Assembly (NCBI RefSeq): GCF_907165205.1
Contig: NC_058192.1
Coordinates: 13,330,001-13,394,000 of the forward strand
Length of the DNA stretch: 64,000 bases
DNA from: Coccinella septempunctata
Taxonomy: Eukaryota; Arthropoda; Insecta; Coleoptera; Coccinellidae
Direction of reading: 5' to 3'
Below are positions 36,601 through 47,744 of this stretch, piece by piece. The translations under genes were made by a program, and so were the position numbers. The notes beneath the pieces are model-generated. The model ran no database searches. It was given only the letters and a program-made list of their open reading frames with translations, and was not told where the DNA came from. Numbering within the stretch: position 1 is the first letter of the stretch; every line of letters starts with the position of its first letter.

Positions 36601-39600
36601 AACGTTAAAAAGTTTGCATTATAAAAGCTAGTCAAAAATGTAAATGAATTTTTTTTTTCATTTCAATAGAAACCATTACTTCTTCTTTTGAAGAGCTATT
36701 CTTTAATATTGATAATATTATATCTCAAAAATCATTCTTCTATCAAGTATAGGTATATTACGGGATGAAAAAGTTTCAGTGATTTTGTTCTGTCAAATCG
36801 TTGATCTGACAATCAAAGTTTTTTGATTCGCTGTTAATGGCGTGGACAGAAACAAATTTTTGAAGAAATTATAATAATTCCAAAATAAGTTGTGGATAAA
36901 CCTTAAGAATGAATAACTAGCACAAATTTTCATGTATCATATTTACGCGTAAAATATATTCCTTTTCTTCAGTGAGCCACTCCACAGCATGTAATCTGCG
37001 ATTTTCTCAGTTTTGAATCTAGAGGTCAATAGCCATTTCTTCGTGTTTATAGCCTCCATACTCGTATATTTCCATAAAATCAAATATTCTGCCTCGAGAT
37101 GGGGGTTCTGAACTACAAAAGTATGCTAAACATTTGCCTATACGAATCTAGTACACCACTGCAAAGTGCTTGGTTCTTTATATTATGCATATAATCTAAG
37201 AATGGGCTTTTAGCTTTATTGAAATACGGAGAAAAATGTAGAAATTTTATTCTCGCACATGCAATTTATCCAGTTGATATTTCTCTCTGAAGTTTACTGA
37301 GAACGAATTTTCTCTCTCTGCTGAAGATATTGTGATATCCATAGGCATAACATAATGTTTGGTCTGAGGTTATATCTGTCTGAATTTTCCTCTTATACTA
37401 ATCCAAATCTTCAATCATTGTTGATTTTCCTGCAAGCCATAACGAAATCATGTTAACGAACAAAGAAATCATACAATTTCTGAACAATCTTTGGTTAATC
37501 TCATCATAGGCAAACATGACAAACCTCCATAATTTGCATTGAGCTTGAAATTCTATTGTTCCCTCCTGCACCAATTTACAAAACAAGTAACGTGAGGTCT
37601 GTTTCCTAGAAACAAAACAACCAACAATTGCCCTCTGAAATTTGTGCTCTCCAAGTCCTCTAATCAACGGCCAAATTCTAATTCGTAAATAATGAGAGAG
37701 AGGGATAAAATCGAGCTGAAGATTGACATTCAGCTTTCATACCTAATTGAATACTGTCAGACGCCAGCTCAGCTTCCAATTACAGTTCTTATGGGGAGGA
37801 TCGAGATTTGCGATTGGAGACATCTCTCTTCTGATGAGAATCATTCAACCGAAACGTTTCATTGTAGATCGCATTTAAAAAGGGATAATTTCTGGTTATG
37901 TTATATTGAACTTGTTTCATTGTCAGGATACATTGCATATGAATTTATTCACTAACAATTTTTTAAACAATAAACATTTGATGATATCAGGAACTTATGT
38001 GTGTTTCTTGAGATTCAGGAGTAGCTTTTAAGGGGCGAGAGACTGTTTTCTTATTTTTTTTTTGTTAAATATTTTTTTCAGATGATTCATATGGCCAAAG
38101 TATTCTACGCAGCTTTTTCTTGAGAAAGGAAATTCAAGTTCAATGATAAATGTTTGTCTTTCAAGACCTTAGATGAATCAGAAATTATCCACAAATGCTT
38201 ACTTCTTTCTAGTCGTATAGTGTTACCCTTAAAGAATATGGAGAAATAGTTGTGTTTGTCAAATAAACCAACGGAAGAAGTTATTTACAAAAGGTCCAAA
38301 GGAGCTTCAACGCTAAAAAAGTTTCTTTTGATAATTTGTTTTTCCTTAATAAGTCCAAAACAGTTCATTGATATCCTTAGTGAATCCAACCAATAGCATA
38401 AGCAGATATCACGTCTTTCTACTCTCAACAAACTATATGCAGAATATAATGCATTAGGTTACTCCTTTCGTAATCATTCTAAAATCCTGATCATCAATCC
38501 TTTTCTGAGGATTCTACAATCTTCAATAGATGATTTTGATTATATGTCGATAAAGATTGATGCAAAGAATACTAAAAAAAAATTGTAACCCATAAATTGG
38601 TCTAGAAAATGGTTTCTCTCTCCTTGGAACTACTATTAGTGAATCTGAAGAAGAATAAGCAAATAACGGGTCTTGGTTTCCTCAAATTGTATCAAGCAGT
38701 TGCATATATGCTGGTAACATTTCAGAAGTTGTGTAGGAGAAAACTTTCATTATATTCCCAGATAAGTATACGCTTGGAAAATTTATCATTACATTTACAT
38801 AAAAAATTCAACTCTCCAGGTAAATATGAAACATTTCATATTATTTCTGAAAAAGGGGTATATTGGATGAATGTATTGAACCCTAAATAAAAATATATAC
38901 GAGTATCATGACGTTCACTATGATGAAAACTGATGGCTATACTATGTCAGCTGCCTCTATCTGTTCACCCAATTCACATAGAGCTCGAACAAGCTCGGGA
39001 AATCTGACCGCAGCAGTTCGAATAGCAGCAGTTTTTCAGCTATCGAACACATAAATACGTTCCTATGACACGAGCCAAAATGTCATTCATTTCCAAAAAG
39101 GATTACCCGTTCGTGATTGAACACACCTAATTAATCAAGCCCGATTTTCACCGGCTCATATCCAGTCGAAAATTCGTCAACATTTTCCGTTGAATAGTTT
39201 TCATCTCTTCCAACGCAGCGCTGTATCTGTCCGATACTCACTGGTTTGGCATTATTCCGATATAATAGCATAACTATTGTTAAGTATCGAAACTATTGTT
39301 GCGATTCAGAGCGTTGCTGTTATTCGTCCAGCTCAATATCGCTCCGGACCGATAAAACAAAATTGTTGACAGAAATAGGGGAATTCAATGGGCTAATGGA
39401 GAGATATGGAATTAATGAACGGTTGAGATCGCCAGGAATTTCAGTGAATAAATCATTCAGGAACTTAATTAGCCGGATACTCGCAAATAGGACACTCGAT
39501 CCGTGGACAGTATGGCTTCTGTAGGACACATACTTCTTCATCGATTTTAAACTTTTCAACTTTTATTCAAGTCATATTTTTCTCACTGACCATAATTTCT

Positions 39601-40212
39601 GAATGATTTCGTAGTTTTATTTCTACCCAGTAAAAACGTCTAGAAATTTTTTTATTTCACTGAGTGATGCTGAACGAAATCAAGAAACTGAATATATTGG
39701 ACCATACAAGCAACTTCGCTTGATCCTAATGTAAGTATTTACTCCAATGAATACGCGGCAATAATGCAGAGATGGTTTTTGGACCTAAAACGTCAAAATT
39801 TCGTGAATAAACATGGGCTCTGATATGCATCCCTTCGTATATATGGGGTGTACAAAAATATAACTTCTTTCAGGTTGCTTTTGATGAAACTGATATGTTG
39901 ATATTTTGCACAATTCTAAAAGAAGAAATAATAATGTCATTCGATTACTGTTTGTTTTAGTAATGTTTCTAGGGTTTGATACTAATTAAATTCACTCTTA
40001 CTCACAAGATGCAAATTTACAGATGAAAATATTCCCTGAGTCTTTAGAATGTCTGTCAAAATAACGTGAGAAATGCTTTAGATATTATTGAAATATTATT
40101 GGAATATAAAGATATTATTGACGATTAGAATCCTGCATTTCAATTTATTGCAAGCTATATATTCGTTCATGAATATGAATATCAATAATTAATCAACACA
40201 TAAATAAGTAGG
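33654..40212. other. No recognisable gene
   Basis: 6.6 kb. A GC-richer patch at 33890-34160 gives overlapping frames on both strands (77-84 codons), none recognised. One copy of TGGCGAATGC is at 36454-36463. Other frames (93 codons or fewer) look like chance. No RNA gene or repeat seen. Confidence 0.5.
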
Positions 40213-40214
40213 TA

Positions 40215-41459
40215 CGAGGATGTATTGATATTTAGGTAGCCTAGACCAGTTCCATGCACAAAAAAAAATTGCGTTACCATACCAACGAACAATAACTCAT
40301 AAGAAGTGTCAGTGTAAAGTTTGAGGTCGAAAAAGTAAACCAGAGTTATGCAATAAATTGAAAGAAAGAAGATGTCCATCGAAATTCTGAAAATCGAAAA
40401 ATTGGAGTATCGAGCCATCATCAAGTACCTGTATTCAAAAGGGTTAAGAGGTAAGCAGATTTACGAAAATATGCCTAATACCCTTGGTGATCGATGTCCT
40501 TCATATGCGACCGTGAAAAATTGGACTGCAAGCTTCAAAAGAGGTAAAGTTTCCATTGAAGATGATGACCGATTGGGAAGGCCAGTTTCTGTGTCAGTAC
40601 CCAAAAATATCGATGCAGTTCATGACATGATTTTATCAGACCGTCGAATTGAGCTGAAAAGGATATCTGAAGCACTGAATATTTCATACGAACGCGTTCA
40701 TCATAAAGTTCACGTCAATTTGGACATGAGAAAAATTTCTGGATACCCAAATGTTTGAATGTTGACCAAAAGCGTGCAAGAGTAGAAGCATCGCGTTCGA
40801 TCTGTGCTCGATTTGAAAACGATGTAGACTTCTTAAATCCAATTGTTACTATGGATGAGACTTGGGTACATTTCTACGATCCAGAAACAAAGCAACAATC
40901 GATGGAATGGCGACACACTGCTCTTGCTTCAGTTTTTTGGGATTTCCATGGAGTAATCATGATTGATTTTTTGTATAAGGGTAGAAAAATAACCGGAAAT
41001 TAGTATTCGACATTACTGACCACTCTACGGGAAAAAAATTAAGAGAAAAGACGCGGAAAGCTGTCCAAAGTTGTTTTGTTTTTGCAGGACAACGCCTCTG
41101 CACACAAATCTCATGTTGACATGCGAAAAATTCATGATTTAGTGTTAGTGTTTAGTGAATTACCAGAACACCCCCCTTATTCACCAGATTTGGCTCCGTC
41201 CGACTATCATCTCTTTCCTCAACTGAAAAAAAGTTTAAAAGGTTGTAAATTTTCTTCCAACGAGGAGATAATAAAAGCTGTGGAGGTCTGGTTTGCAGAG
41301 CAAGAAGAAAAATTTTTTATTGAAAGGTCTAGAGACGTTGCAGGTTAGCTGTAATAAATGTATCCAATCAAGAGAAGAATATGTTGAGTAATAAAATATT
41401 TTGACATTGAAATTTTGTTTGGTTCTATAGTAGGGAAAGAATTTTTCAATATTTCCTCG
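40215..41459 (+). mobile_element. mariner element (copy 3), nearly full length
   Basis: A 1245-bp element with imperfect terminal inverted repeats: CGAGGATGTATTGATA at 40215 and the complement of CGAGGAAATATTGAAA ending at 41459. It is flanked by the TA duplication typical of Tc1/mariner (40213-40214, 41460-41461). Both ends are present, so it anchors the three partial copies at 11, 14 and 59 kb. The transposase on the plus strand is broken. Confidence 0.93.
40372..41346 (+). pseudogene. mariner transposase pseudogene (copy 3)
   Basis: Starts at ATG 40372. The first open part, 40372-40758, encodes helix-turn-helix 1 (YLYSKGLRGKQIYENM), the hook LGRPVSVSVP and helix-turn-helix 2 (KRISEALNISYERVH). 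About 7 bp are lost near 40741, at the WVP linker motif, causing a frameshift. The second part, 40755-41003, has the first Asp in TMDETWVHFYDPETKQQ, lacks the segment containing SGSPRPKKF by deletion, and ends where TAC has become TAG. The third, 41076-41348, has LQDNASAHKS and YSPDLAPSDYHLFPQLK. Nine extra bases between the second and third catalytic Asp change the usual D34D spacing to D37D. Confidence 0.92.
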
Positions 41460-41461
41460 TA

Positions 41462-42833
41462 CATCAAATCAAGCAAATTATATTTTCGAATGACTATTAA
41501 TGGTATATGCTTGTGTATTATCACTTAGTTGTCAAATTACAGGTTTAACGTACGAAAATTAGAATTTATTTTTCTTTTTCATGATAGAATGAAGTTTTTT
41601 CATCGTATTATCCATCGAAGAATCAAGAAAGCCTAGGGAGCGAAGCTACTTCAGTCGATAAAACTGTGGTGAGGGTCCGCTTAATAAGTGTAGCGAGTCG
41701 AATCTTCGTCGAAATTTCTATAATTCAATAATTCGCAGTCTGAAACGTTTCATTTTCTCCGCTTGCAACACACCACAAAGCGTACTGAATGAACTTTTCT
41801 CATTACGGCATACTCCCCGCATCTTTTTCTTTCGATAACAACGAATTTTTCGTCAGTCTTATGAGAAAATTCTGATACGGAAAATATAATGTTTGCATAG
41901 CGGAATTGAATTCCAGACGGGAAAGCTCATAGTAGAGATGGTTACCACAAAGCTTCCATCCGTCTGACAAAAAATTTAATAAGTATTGTCTGGATGCGAG
42001 TTCTGTTTTGTTAAGACGGAGTCATCCGACGTATATAGTTAGACGTAAGTTTTAAATCCAATAAGAACATCCTTTTGCAGGGAGTTTTCCTCATGAAGAG
42101 GCCGCATTCCGCGCTTTCATATTCAAATTTCTGAATGGGCCCTCTTCTTTCCCAGATTTGTTTTTGAATTGTAATGTTCTGTATTGAAAAACAAGCGGTC
42201 GCAGGAGAAGCTTTTGGATTTAGCAATTTAAAACGTATTTTTCTGAAGCGAGTGGAACGCTAAGGCTCAATTTGATTCTCATTGAATTTCATTCAGGGAA
42301 TTATGCAAGCTCAGACAACTGCTATTTGCTAATGATTCAGATTTATCCCTTGCGTACAACACGGGGCTACTTAAATTCAATTTTGAAGGGAATAACAAAC
42401 GTTACTCCGAAAAATTACAGATCTCGCTGTGTTAAAGTTCCCAATTTTCGGTGACCTACCAAATCGTACCTACTCCATTCTTCAGCGCAACCAGACATCA
42501 AGAGAGATGCGTTTCCAAGTACTTTTTGATTATTTTTTCGATACATATGAAGCTTTTCCATGCCCAAGTGTTCAGTTCACGAGGCACTCAACTGCCTTAC
42601 TTTTGAATGATTCCCATTGAATCAGTTCAGTAGTTAGTCCACATGATTCGGATCTTCATCAAGTAATGCCACCACTTCAACGCTGAATTCACCATTCTTT
42701 AAACGTCGCAAGCATTCAATAAAATCTACATTATTTATCACTACAAGCATTGTCACAATAAGCTTCCACAAGAAGTATTCAATGCATTTCTTATAAGGCA
42801 GGAAACTGAAGTCTCTATAGAAGATTCTGCTTA
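41462..42833. other. No recognisable gene
   Basis: Spacer between mariner copy 3 and the nested element. Frames of 71 codons or fewer, none recognised. Confidence 0.5.
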
Positions 42834-42909
42834 TAGAGGGTGATTTATAAATATTGGGACATAGGCTAGGGGCAGATTGTTTGGACCAAAATATGGCGAT
42901 AGGACCATA

Positions 42910-43586
42910 CAGGGTCTTTCACGAGGAACCTCACCCATATTTATATGGGAAACTTCTGAACGTATTTTCATGAAATTCAGCACTTATAAGTATTTCACGA
43001 TGCTGATGAAATCAAAAATATTTTCAAGGCATGAGTACCTCTCGGTTTTTCCGGAAATGACGTCAACTTCCGTTTTTCAAATTAGAACACCATTTGCAGA
43101 AATAGATTCCTTAGAAAATTTCAAGTTATTTTGATGTAACATTTTTCAGTTTTGGTTGGAAAATTCTCTCTGAGCGGGAAAATTCGAAAAAAAAAATCGA
43201 AAATAGAGCTCCGCTGAAACAAGAATAACTTCGAGGTTTTTGGATGGAAAATTTTCATTTTTGGGATTTTTCAAGATGTAAGATTGATGTATCCACTTTA
43301 AAAATCGAAATCGCGATTCATGATACAGGGGGTGAAAAAATCGCTTTCAAAGTTAGGGATGACAAAATCGTGAAAAATCAATTTTTTTCAAATTAGAACC
43401 CCATTTTTTTATGGCAGATATTGAATCTACGTTAAAAAATAATGTGAGTGTATGCATCACACCCTTGCCCTAAAGTGGATATTTTCTGAGTTATTCACAA
43501 AAAACTGTTTTTCGTCTTGAATTTTCAGCTATTTCTTTTCCCTTCAACAGTATAAATATGGGTGAGGTTCCCCGTGAAAGACCGTG
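42910..43586. repeat. Deleted copy of the 1710-3073 foldback, nested
   Basis: Starts CAGGGTCTTTCACGAGG at 42910 and follows the left arm of the 1.7 kb relative closely to about 43543. It then jumps to the last 45 bp or so, ending GACCGTG at 43586. The right arm and centre are deleted. The opposite arm of the host element (44750-44770 region) shows the unoccupied site and supports a TA duplication. Confidence 0.88.
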
Positions 43587-43657
43587 TATATACCTCAATA
43601 AAATATTGCTGTGGAAAAAGATAGGGGGCGTTAAAGTTGAATTTTGTTTTCGTTTTA

Positions 43658-44423
43658 TCTAATATATAAAATTCTCGTGTCATAGTTTTCGTTACCATAC
43701 TCCTCCGAAACGGCTTGACCGATTTTGATGAAATTTTTTGTGCTTATCCGGTATCTATGAGAATCGGCCAACATCTATTTTTCATCCCCCTAAATGTTAG
43801 GGGTAGTCCACCCCTAAATTTTTTTTTGTATTTTTTAGACAAAATTTTTAATTTCTATTTTTTTATGATACAACATACAAAAATACATACAATCCTCAAT
43901 TTTCACCCTTCTACGATCAACCCTTATTTTTTAATAGCCATTTTAGTAATTTAATAATTAGGAAATTATTTATATGGCAAAACAACGTTTGCCGGGTCAG
44001 CTATCTATGAGAATCGGCCAACATCTATTTTTTATCCCCCTAAATGTTAGGGGTAGTCCACCCCTAAATTTTTTTTTGTATTTTTTAGACAAAATTTTTA
44101 ATTTCTATTTTTTTATGATACAGCATACAAAAATACATATAATACAATCCTCAATTTTCACCCTTATACGATCAACCCTTATTTTTTAATAGCCATTTTA
44201 GTAATTTAATCATTAGGAAATTATTTATATGGCAAAACAACGTTTGCCGGGTCAGCTATCTATGAGAATCGGCCAACATCTATTTTTCATCCCCCTAAAT
44301 GTTAGGGGTAGTCCACCCCTAAATTTTTTTTTATTTTTTAGACAAAATTTTTAATTTATATTTTTTTATGATACAACATGGAAATTATTTATATGGCAAA
44401 ACAACGTTTGCCGGGTCAGCTAG
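43658..44423 (+). mobile_element. Non-autonomous Helitron
   Basis: The 5' end is TCTAATATATAAAATTCT (43658), preceded by A. The 3' end has a hairpin GGCAAA/TTTGCC (44395-44412) and terminates CTAG at 44423, followed by T. Insertion between A and T without target duplication, a 5' TC, a 3' hairpin and a CTRR terminus together identify a Helitron. The 5' portion with CTCCTCCGAAACGGCTTGAC is typical of insect Helitrons. There is no Rep/helicase gene. The interior is three tandem copies of the 3' part. Confidence 0.92.
43753..44423 (+). repeat. Three tandem units, each with a Helitron 3' end
   Basis: The landmark ATCTATGAGAATCGG occurs at 43753, 44003 and 44258, giving periods of 250 and 255 bp. 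Each unit ends with the hairpin and GGGTCAGCTA. The third unit has an internal deletion and carries the genuine terminus CTAG. Copies are almost identical, so the amplification is recent relative to the element. Confidence 0.92.
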
Positions 44424-45043
44424 TGCTAATATAATAATTTCACTGTATATTTTTTCGTCCGTTTTTAAGAAAAATACAATTGAACAGTTCAGAGCATCGG
44501 AAGGGGATTTCAAGTAACGATTTATTTATTTTATTTTTTTATTTCGACGATAAAGCATAATTAAAAACAATGTAACATAAAAAGAATAAACTTGAATTAA
44601 ATGTTCTACGTGGCCTCCTCCGACTTCTATGCCTTTTCTAATTCTTTTAATAAAGGACTTTCGAACTTCAAAGAAAATATTATTCTGTCTCCTTATAAAA
44701 AACTCAACTTTAACGCCCTCTATCTTTTTCCACAGCAGTATTTTATTGAGGCATATTTGGTCCTATCGCCATATTTTGGTCTAAACAATCTGTCCTTAGC
44801 CTATGTCCCAATAGTTATGAATCATCATGTATAGTTAACACAAAATCTAATATAATCAGGACAGTGAAAAACAGGTTTTCTGTTATGTTACTCAAATCGA
44901 TGTGAAAAAAATATTAAGGACTGATGTCTAACCAACAGCGAAAGTTTTTTATTTTAACGGACCGAATCAATTTATAACAATTGATCCATGACATTTGAGG
45001 TTATAATTAGTTGCATGAAGGTTGTTTTTAGTCGTTTTACTTA

Positions 45044-45264
45044 GGCCCGGTACTTTCACCTTCGAATAAATTTTATTCAACCAATAATGACGTACCGACA
45101 TTCGATCTATGACAAATAAACTCTTCTGATCAAGTTTCAATGACAGATTTATTCGATGAATAACACTATCTGAAAGTGAAAAGACTGCATTTTTACTAAT
45201 CTAACGAATAAGACTTAAATAAATGCGAATAAATTTATTTATTCGCACGTGAAAGTACCGGGCC
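45044..45264. repeat. 221 bp PIF/Harbinger-like MITE
   Basis: The inverted ends GGCCCGGTACTTTCAC (45044) and their complement (ending 45264) are flanked by TTA on both sides (45041-45043, 45265-45267). A 3-bp TTA duplication is characteristic of PIF/Harbinger. AATAAATTTTATT-like inner sequence also pairs. Noncoding. Confidence 0.82.
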
Positions 45265-45557
45265 TTAGTGAAAGAACGCAAATAGGATTAGTTTGAACGA
45301 TGTAAGCTCGTTCAAGTTCAGTATTTCTGAGCAGTTTGATTTAATTCAAATCTAAAAGATAGACTGCAGTCGAAGTAGAACAAAAGGGAACACGTTTTGT
45401 TAAATATCATATCAGAAGTGAAAACTAGTAAGTTTTCAAATTGTATATTTTTCAATTGATACTTAAAATACATATCATTTCCTTGATTATAATCAAAGGA
45501 GTTCAATAAAGAATACAATAAACGCATTCACCTTAATAATAAGTGAATAAGTGTCTT

Positions 45558-46016
45558 TCACATATTGAAAAACTTGTAAACTTTCCTCATACCATCAAAG
45601 TACTTAGTCCTTTCAGACGTGGGCTTAGGAAACCTCTTAATCTCTTGCCACGAAGAATCCAACTTAGGATCCTCATCCCACCACCCTAAATCCATAGATC
45701 TCGCACCAGCATACCTGTACATATCCCTTGGCCCAACAACCTTCAATACACCCTTTCTCCTCTGTCTGGTCATCCTCAAATTCGAATTGTAGGCGAAACC
45801 ATCGGCATAACCCTCCTCGAGATCGATTTCGGCCAAGCACTCCACAAAGGATTTGCCGAAACGTTTCGTTTTCGCTATCTCCCGTAGATCCACCCTCTCC
45901 TGCGGTTCTTTGTAGTCCTCCCTCATCATAGCTTTTATGGGTTTATTGACTCCTAATCGGGTTAGGGAAAAGAAGGGAATAACGTCGTCGGTGATGAATG
46001 GTTCGTCTTTTTCCAT
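45558..46016 (-). CDS. Uncharacterised 152-residue protein, probable host gene
   Basis: An intact single open frame from ATG at 46014-46016, in a favourable insect context (AACAAATGG), to a stop at 45558-45560. It is clearly richer in GC than its flanks and richer in charged residues (E, D, K, R) than the chance frames around it. The composition is that of a soluble, basic-acidic protein: no signal peptide or membrane segment. Visible features are an acidic start (MEKDEPFITDD), a central EIDLEEGYADGFAY, a basic MTRQRRKG, a tryptophan pair in LGWWDEDPK, and an aromatic C-terminus (YKFFNM). I do not recognise a domain. Tyr-, Pro- and Trp-rich small proteins of this sort are common among axonemal proteins, but that is only an impression. 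A possible CRE-like dyad lies 67-83 bp upstream. Extra 5' exons cannot be excluded. Confidence 0.62.
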   Translation of the reverse strand: MEKDEPFITDDVIPFFSLTRLGVNKPIKAMMREDYKEPQERVDLREIAKTKRFGKSFVECLAEIDLEEGYADGFAYNSNLRMTRQRRKGVLKVVGPRDMYRYAGARSMDLGWWDEDPKLDSSWQEIKRFPKPTSERTKYFDGMRKVYKFFNM

Positions 46017-46082
46017 TTGTTGGAATAATATTTATGAAAAATATCGAAGAGGAATGACTGAATGGACTGTAATTCGACGAGT

Positions 46083-46099
46083 TGCGTCAAATTGACGCA
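46083..46099. promoter_or_regulatory. CRE/ATF-like dyad upstream of the 45.6 kb gene
   Basis: TGCGTCAAATTGACGCA is a perfect inverted repeat of TGACGCA around one central base. It lies 67-83 bp before the predicted ATG on the minus strand. TGACGCA resembles half-sites bound by bZIP factors of the CREB/ATF group. Function is inferred from position and symmetry only. Confidence 0.4.
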
Positions 46100-46525
46100 G
46101 TTTTCAAATCAGAATATTTTCTGCCATCACTGGCCATCACCACAATGAATGTCTGAATTATTGATAAACAAACCAATAATCCAATGGGATAGGAAGCTGT
46201 TTTTTCCCTACACCATTCCATATCGCTATACAGAACACCAGTATGATCGACACTAGAAAAGGGGCGAAAAAATAAAATCGAGAATTTTTTAATTTGACAA
46301 ACTCCGAACGACTACGAAGAATAAGGCAAACGGATCCAATAGCTTTTCAAGAATGGGCGTCAGTTGAATATATTCAGGGTTAATATGCTGCAGTGTGAGA
46401 TTTCGAACGAATTCCTGCTGAACTTATACATCTTTTTGCGTGATGAATATTGTTTGAGGAAGTCTTAAATTTTATCTGCTGACCCAATAAAATTTCTGCA
46501 CATTTGAAAGGAAACTATTTAATCC
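46100..46525. other. No recognisable feature
   Basis: Short upstream flank of the 45.6 kb gene. No further motif that I can support. Confidence 0.4.
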
Positions 46526-47744
46526 CAGAGGGTGAGATTTTGACTTGTACAAATATTTTGATAATAGATTCTTTTGAAGTAAAAAAAAAAAACACTTTTT
46601 TCGTATACTATTTTTCCCGATTCTGCTCGGTTTAAAAGATACAGGCTACAGGCTGTTGAAAACCCATAAAAAAATGATTTTATTGATTTTTAGTCCAATC
46701 TCATAAACGGTTTCATCGAATGAAATGAATTTCGGGAGATAGTTTTTCATTTATCTGATTAATCTTTTCCGAACAGAAGATATCACGTCTTCTAGTTTTC
46801 TCATTATGACCATTATACAGGGTGTTCGTAAATTGAACGTACAAACGAAAAGGGGAGATTCCTTAAGTGAGTTTAAGAAAAAAAAGTCCCATAAACATGG
46901 GGTCGCAAACGTTTCGTTTTCGAGATACAGAGTGTTGAAGTTTGAATTTTTTTCAATTTTTTTTCTCGAAATCGTTGGTAGATACGACAAAACTACAAGA
47001 GACCGAAAAGTTTAGTATAAGAACAAAGCTTCTTTTTACATTTTTTCAAATTAACAGTTGCTCACCAAAAAAAAGTTCTGCAGAAGAACAGGTGGCATTG
47101 TTCCAGAAAAAATATCACCCTGTAGATCTTCTATCGAAATTGCCATGTCACGTCGTGAGAACTCTAAAATGTAATATCTATGCCAAATTTCAGTTGAATA
47201 TCTTGTGAAGTGTAGATACTATGAGAAAAAAACTTGAAAAAAATTCAAACTTCAACACTCTATCTCGAAAACGAAACGTTTGCGACCCCATGTTTATGGG
47301 ACTTTTTTTTCTTAAACTCACTTAAGGAATCTCCCCTTTTCGTTTGTACGTTCAATTTAGGAAAACCCTGTAAACCATAAAAAATACTAAAAATTCAAAA
47401 AACCCAACTCTTTAAACTAAGTTGGACACTATTTAATGAATACTTGTCTTGTAAAATAAAAGTATTCTTCATATTTTCTCATAATGCGCTGTTTTCGAGA
47501 AATTTGATGTTTTCTGGTTAGAAGATCCACAGATATATGTAGTTTCACAGATTTAGCTAGTTATTCTGAAGGTGATTTTTGTTTTTCTAGGGGTGGCACA
47601 GCTCATAATGAAAACTCACAATGGCTATATCTTTTTATCAGGGCCGAATCGGAAAAAATGGTATATGAAGAAAGTGTTTCTTTTGTCCTCAAGAATCTAT
47701 TGTTAAAATATTTGTACGGTACGAGTCAAAGACTCAACTTGCAT
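46526..47744. repeat. CAGGGTGAGTC-family element, interrupted
   Basis: A reverse-orientation relative of 24072-24766. The ends are degenerate (AGAGGGTGAG at the left, GACTCAACTTG at the right) but the interior matches throughout, for example TATCACGTCTTCTAGTTTTC near 46780. A 553-bp foldback has inserted at 46818. Without it the element is about 664 bp, close to the 695 bp of its relative. Confidence 0.82.
46818..47370. repeat. 553 bp foldback element, CAGGGTGTTCG end, nested
   Basis: CAGGGTGTTCGTAAATTG at 46818 and its complement ending CCCTG at 47370 are flanked by TA (46816-46817, 47371-47372). The arms are nearly perfect over at least 130 bp, including AAGTCCCATAAACATGGGG. The high arm identity marks it as younger than its host element. 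Confidence 0.9.

Larger units (their letters stand above)
42836..44829. repeat. TIR element interrupted by two younger insertions
   Basis: The left arm (from 42836, with ATTGGGACATAGGCTA near 42853) and the right arm (ending 44829) are inverted copies over about 180 bp, including ATATGGCGATAGGACCA. A 677-bp foldback (42910-43586) and a Helitron (43658-44423) have inserted in or just after the left arm. Without them the element would be about 550 bp. TA-like flanks occur at both ends. The 77-codon frame at 44601-44834 is only right-arm sequence. Confidence 0.82.

Noticed and set aside
43715..44189. Two near-identical 71-79 codon proteins
   Set aside because: They are tandem Helitron units read in the same frame, not genes.
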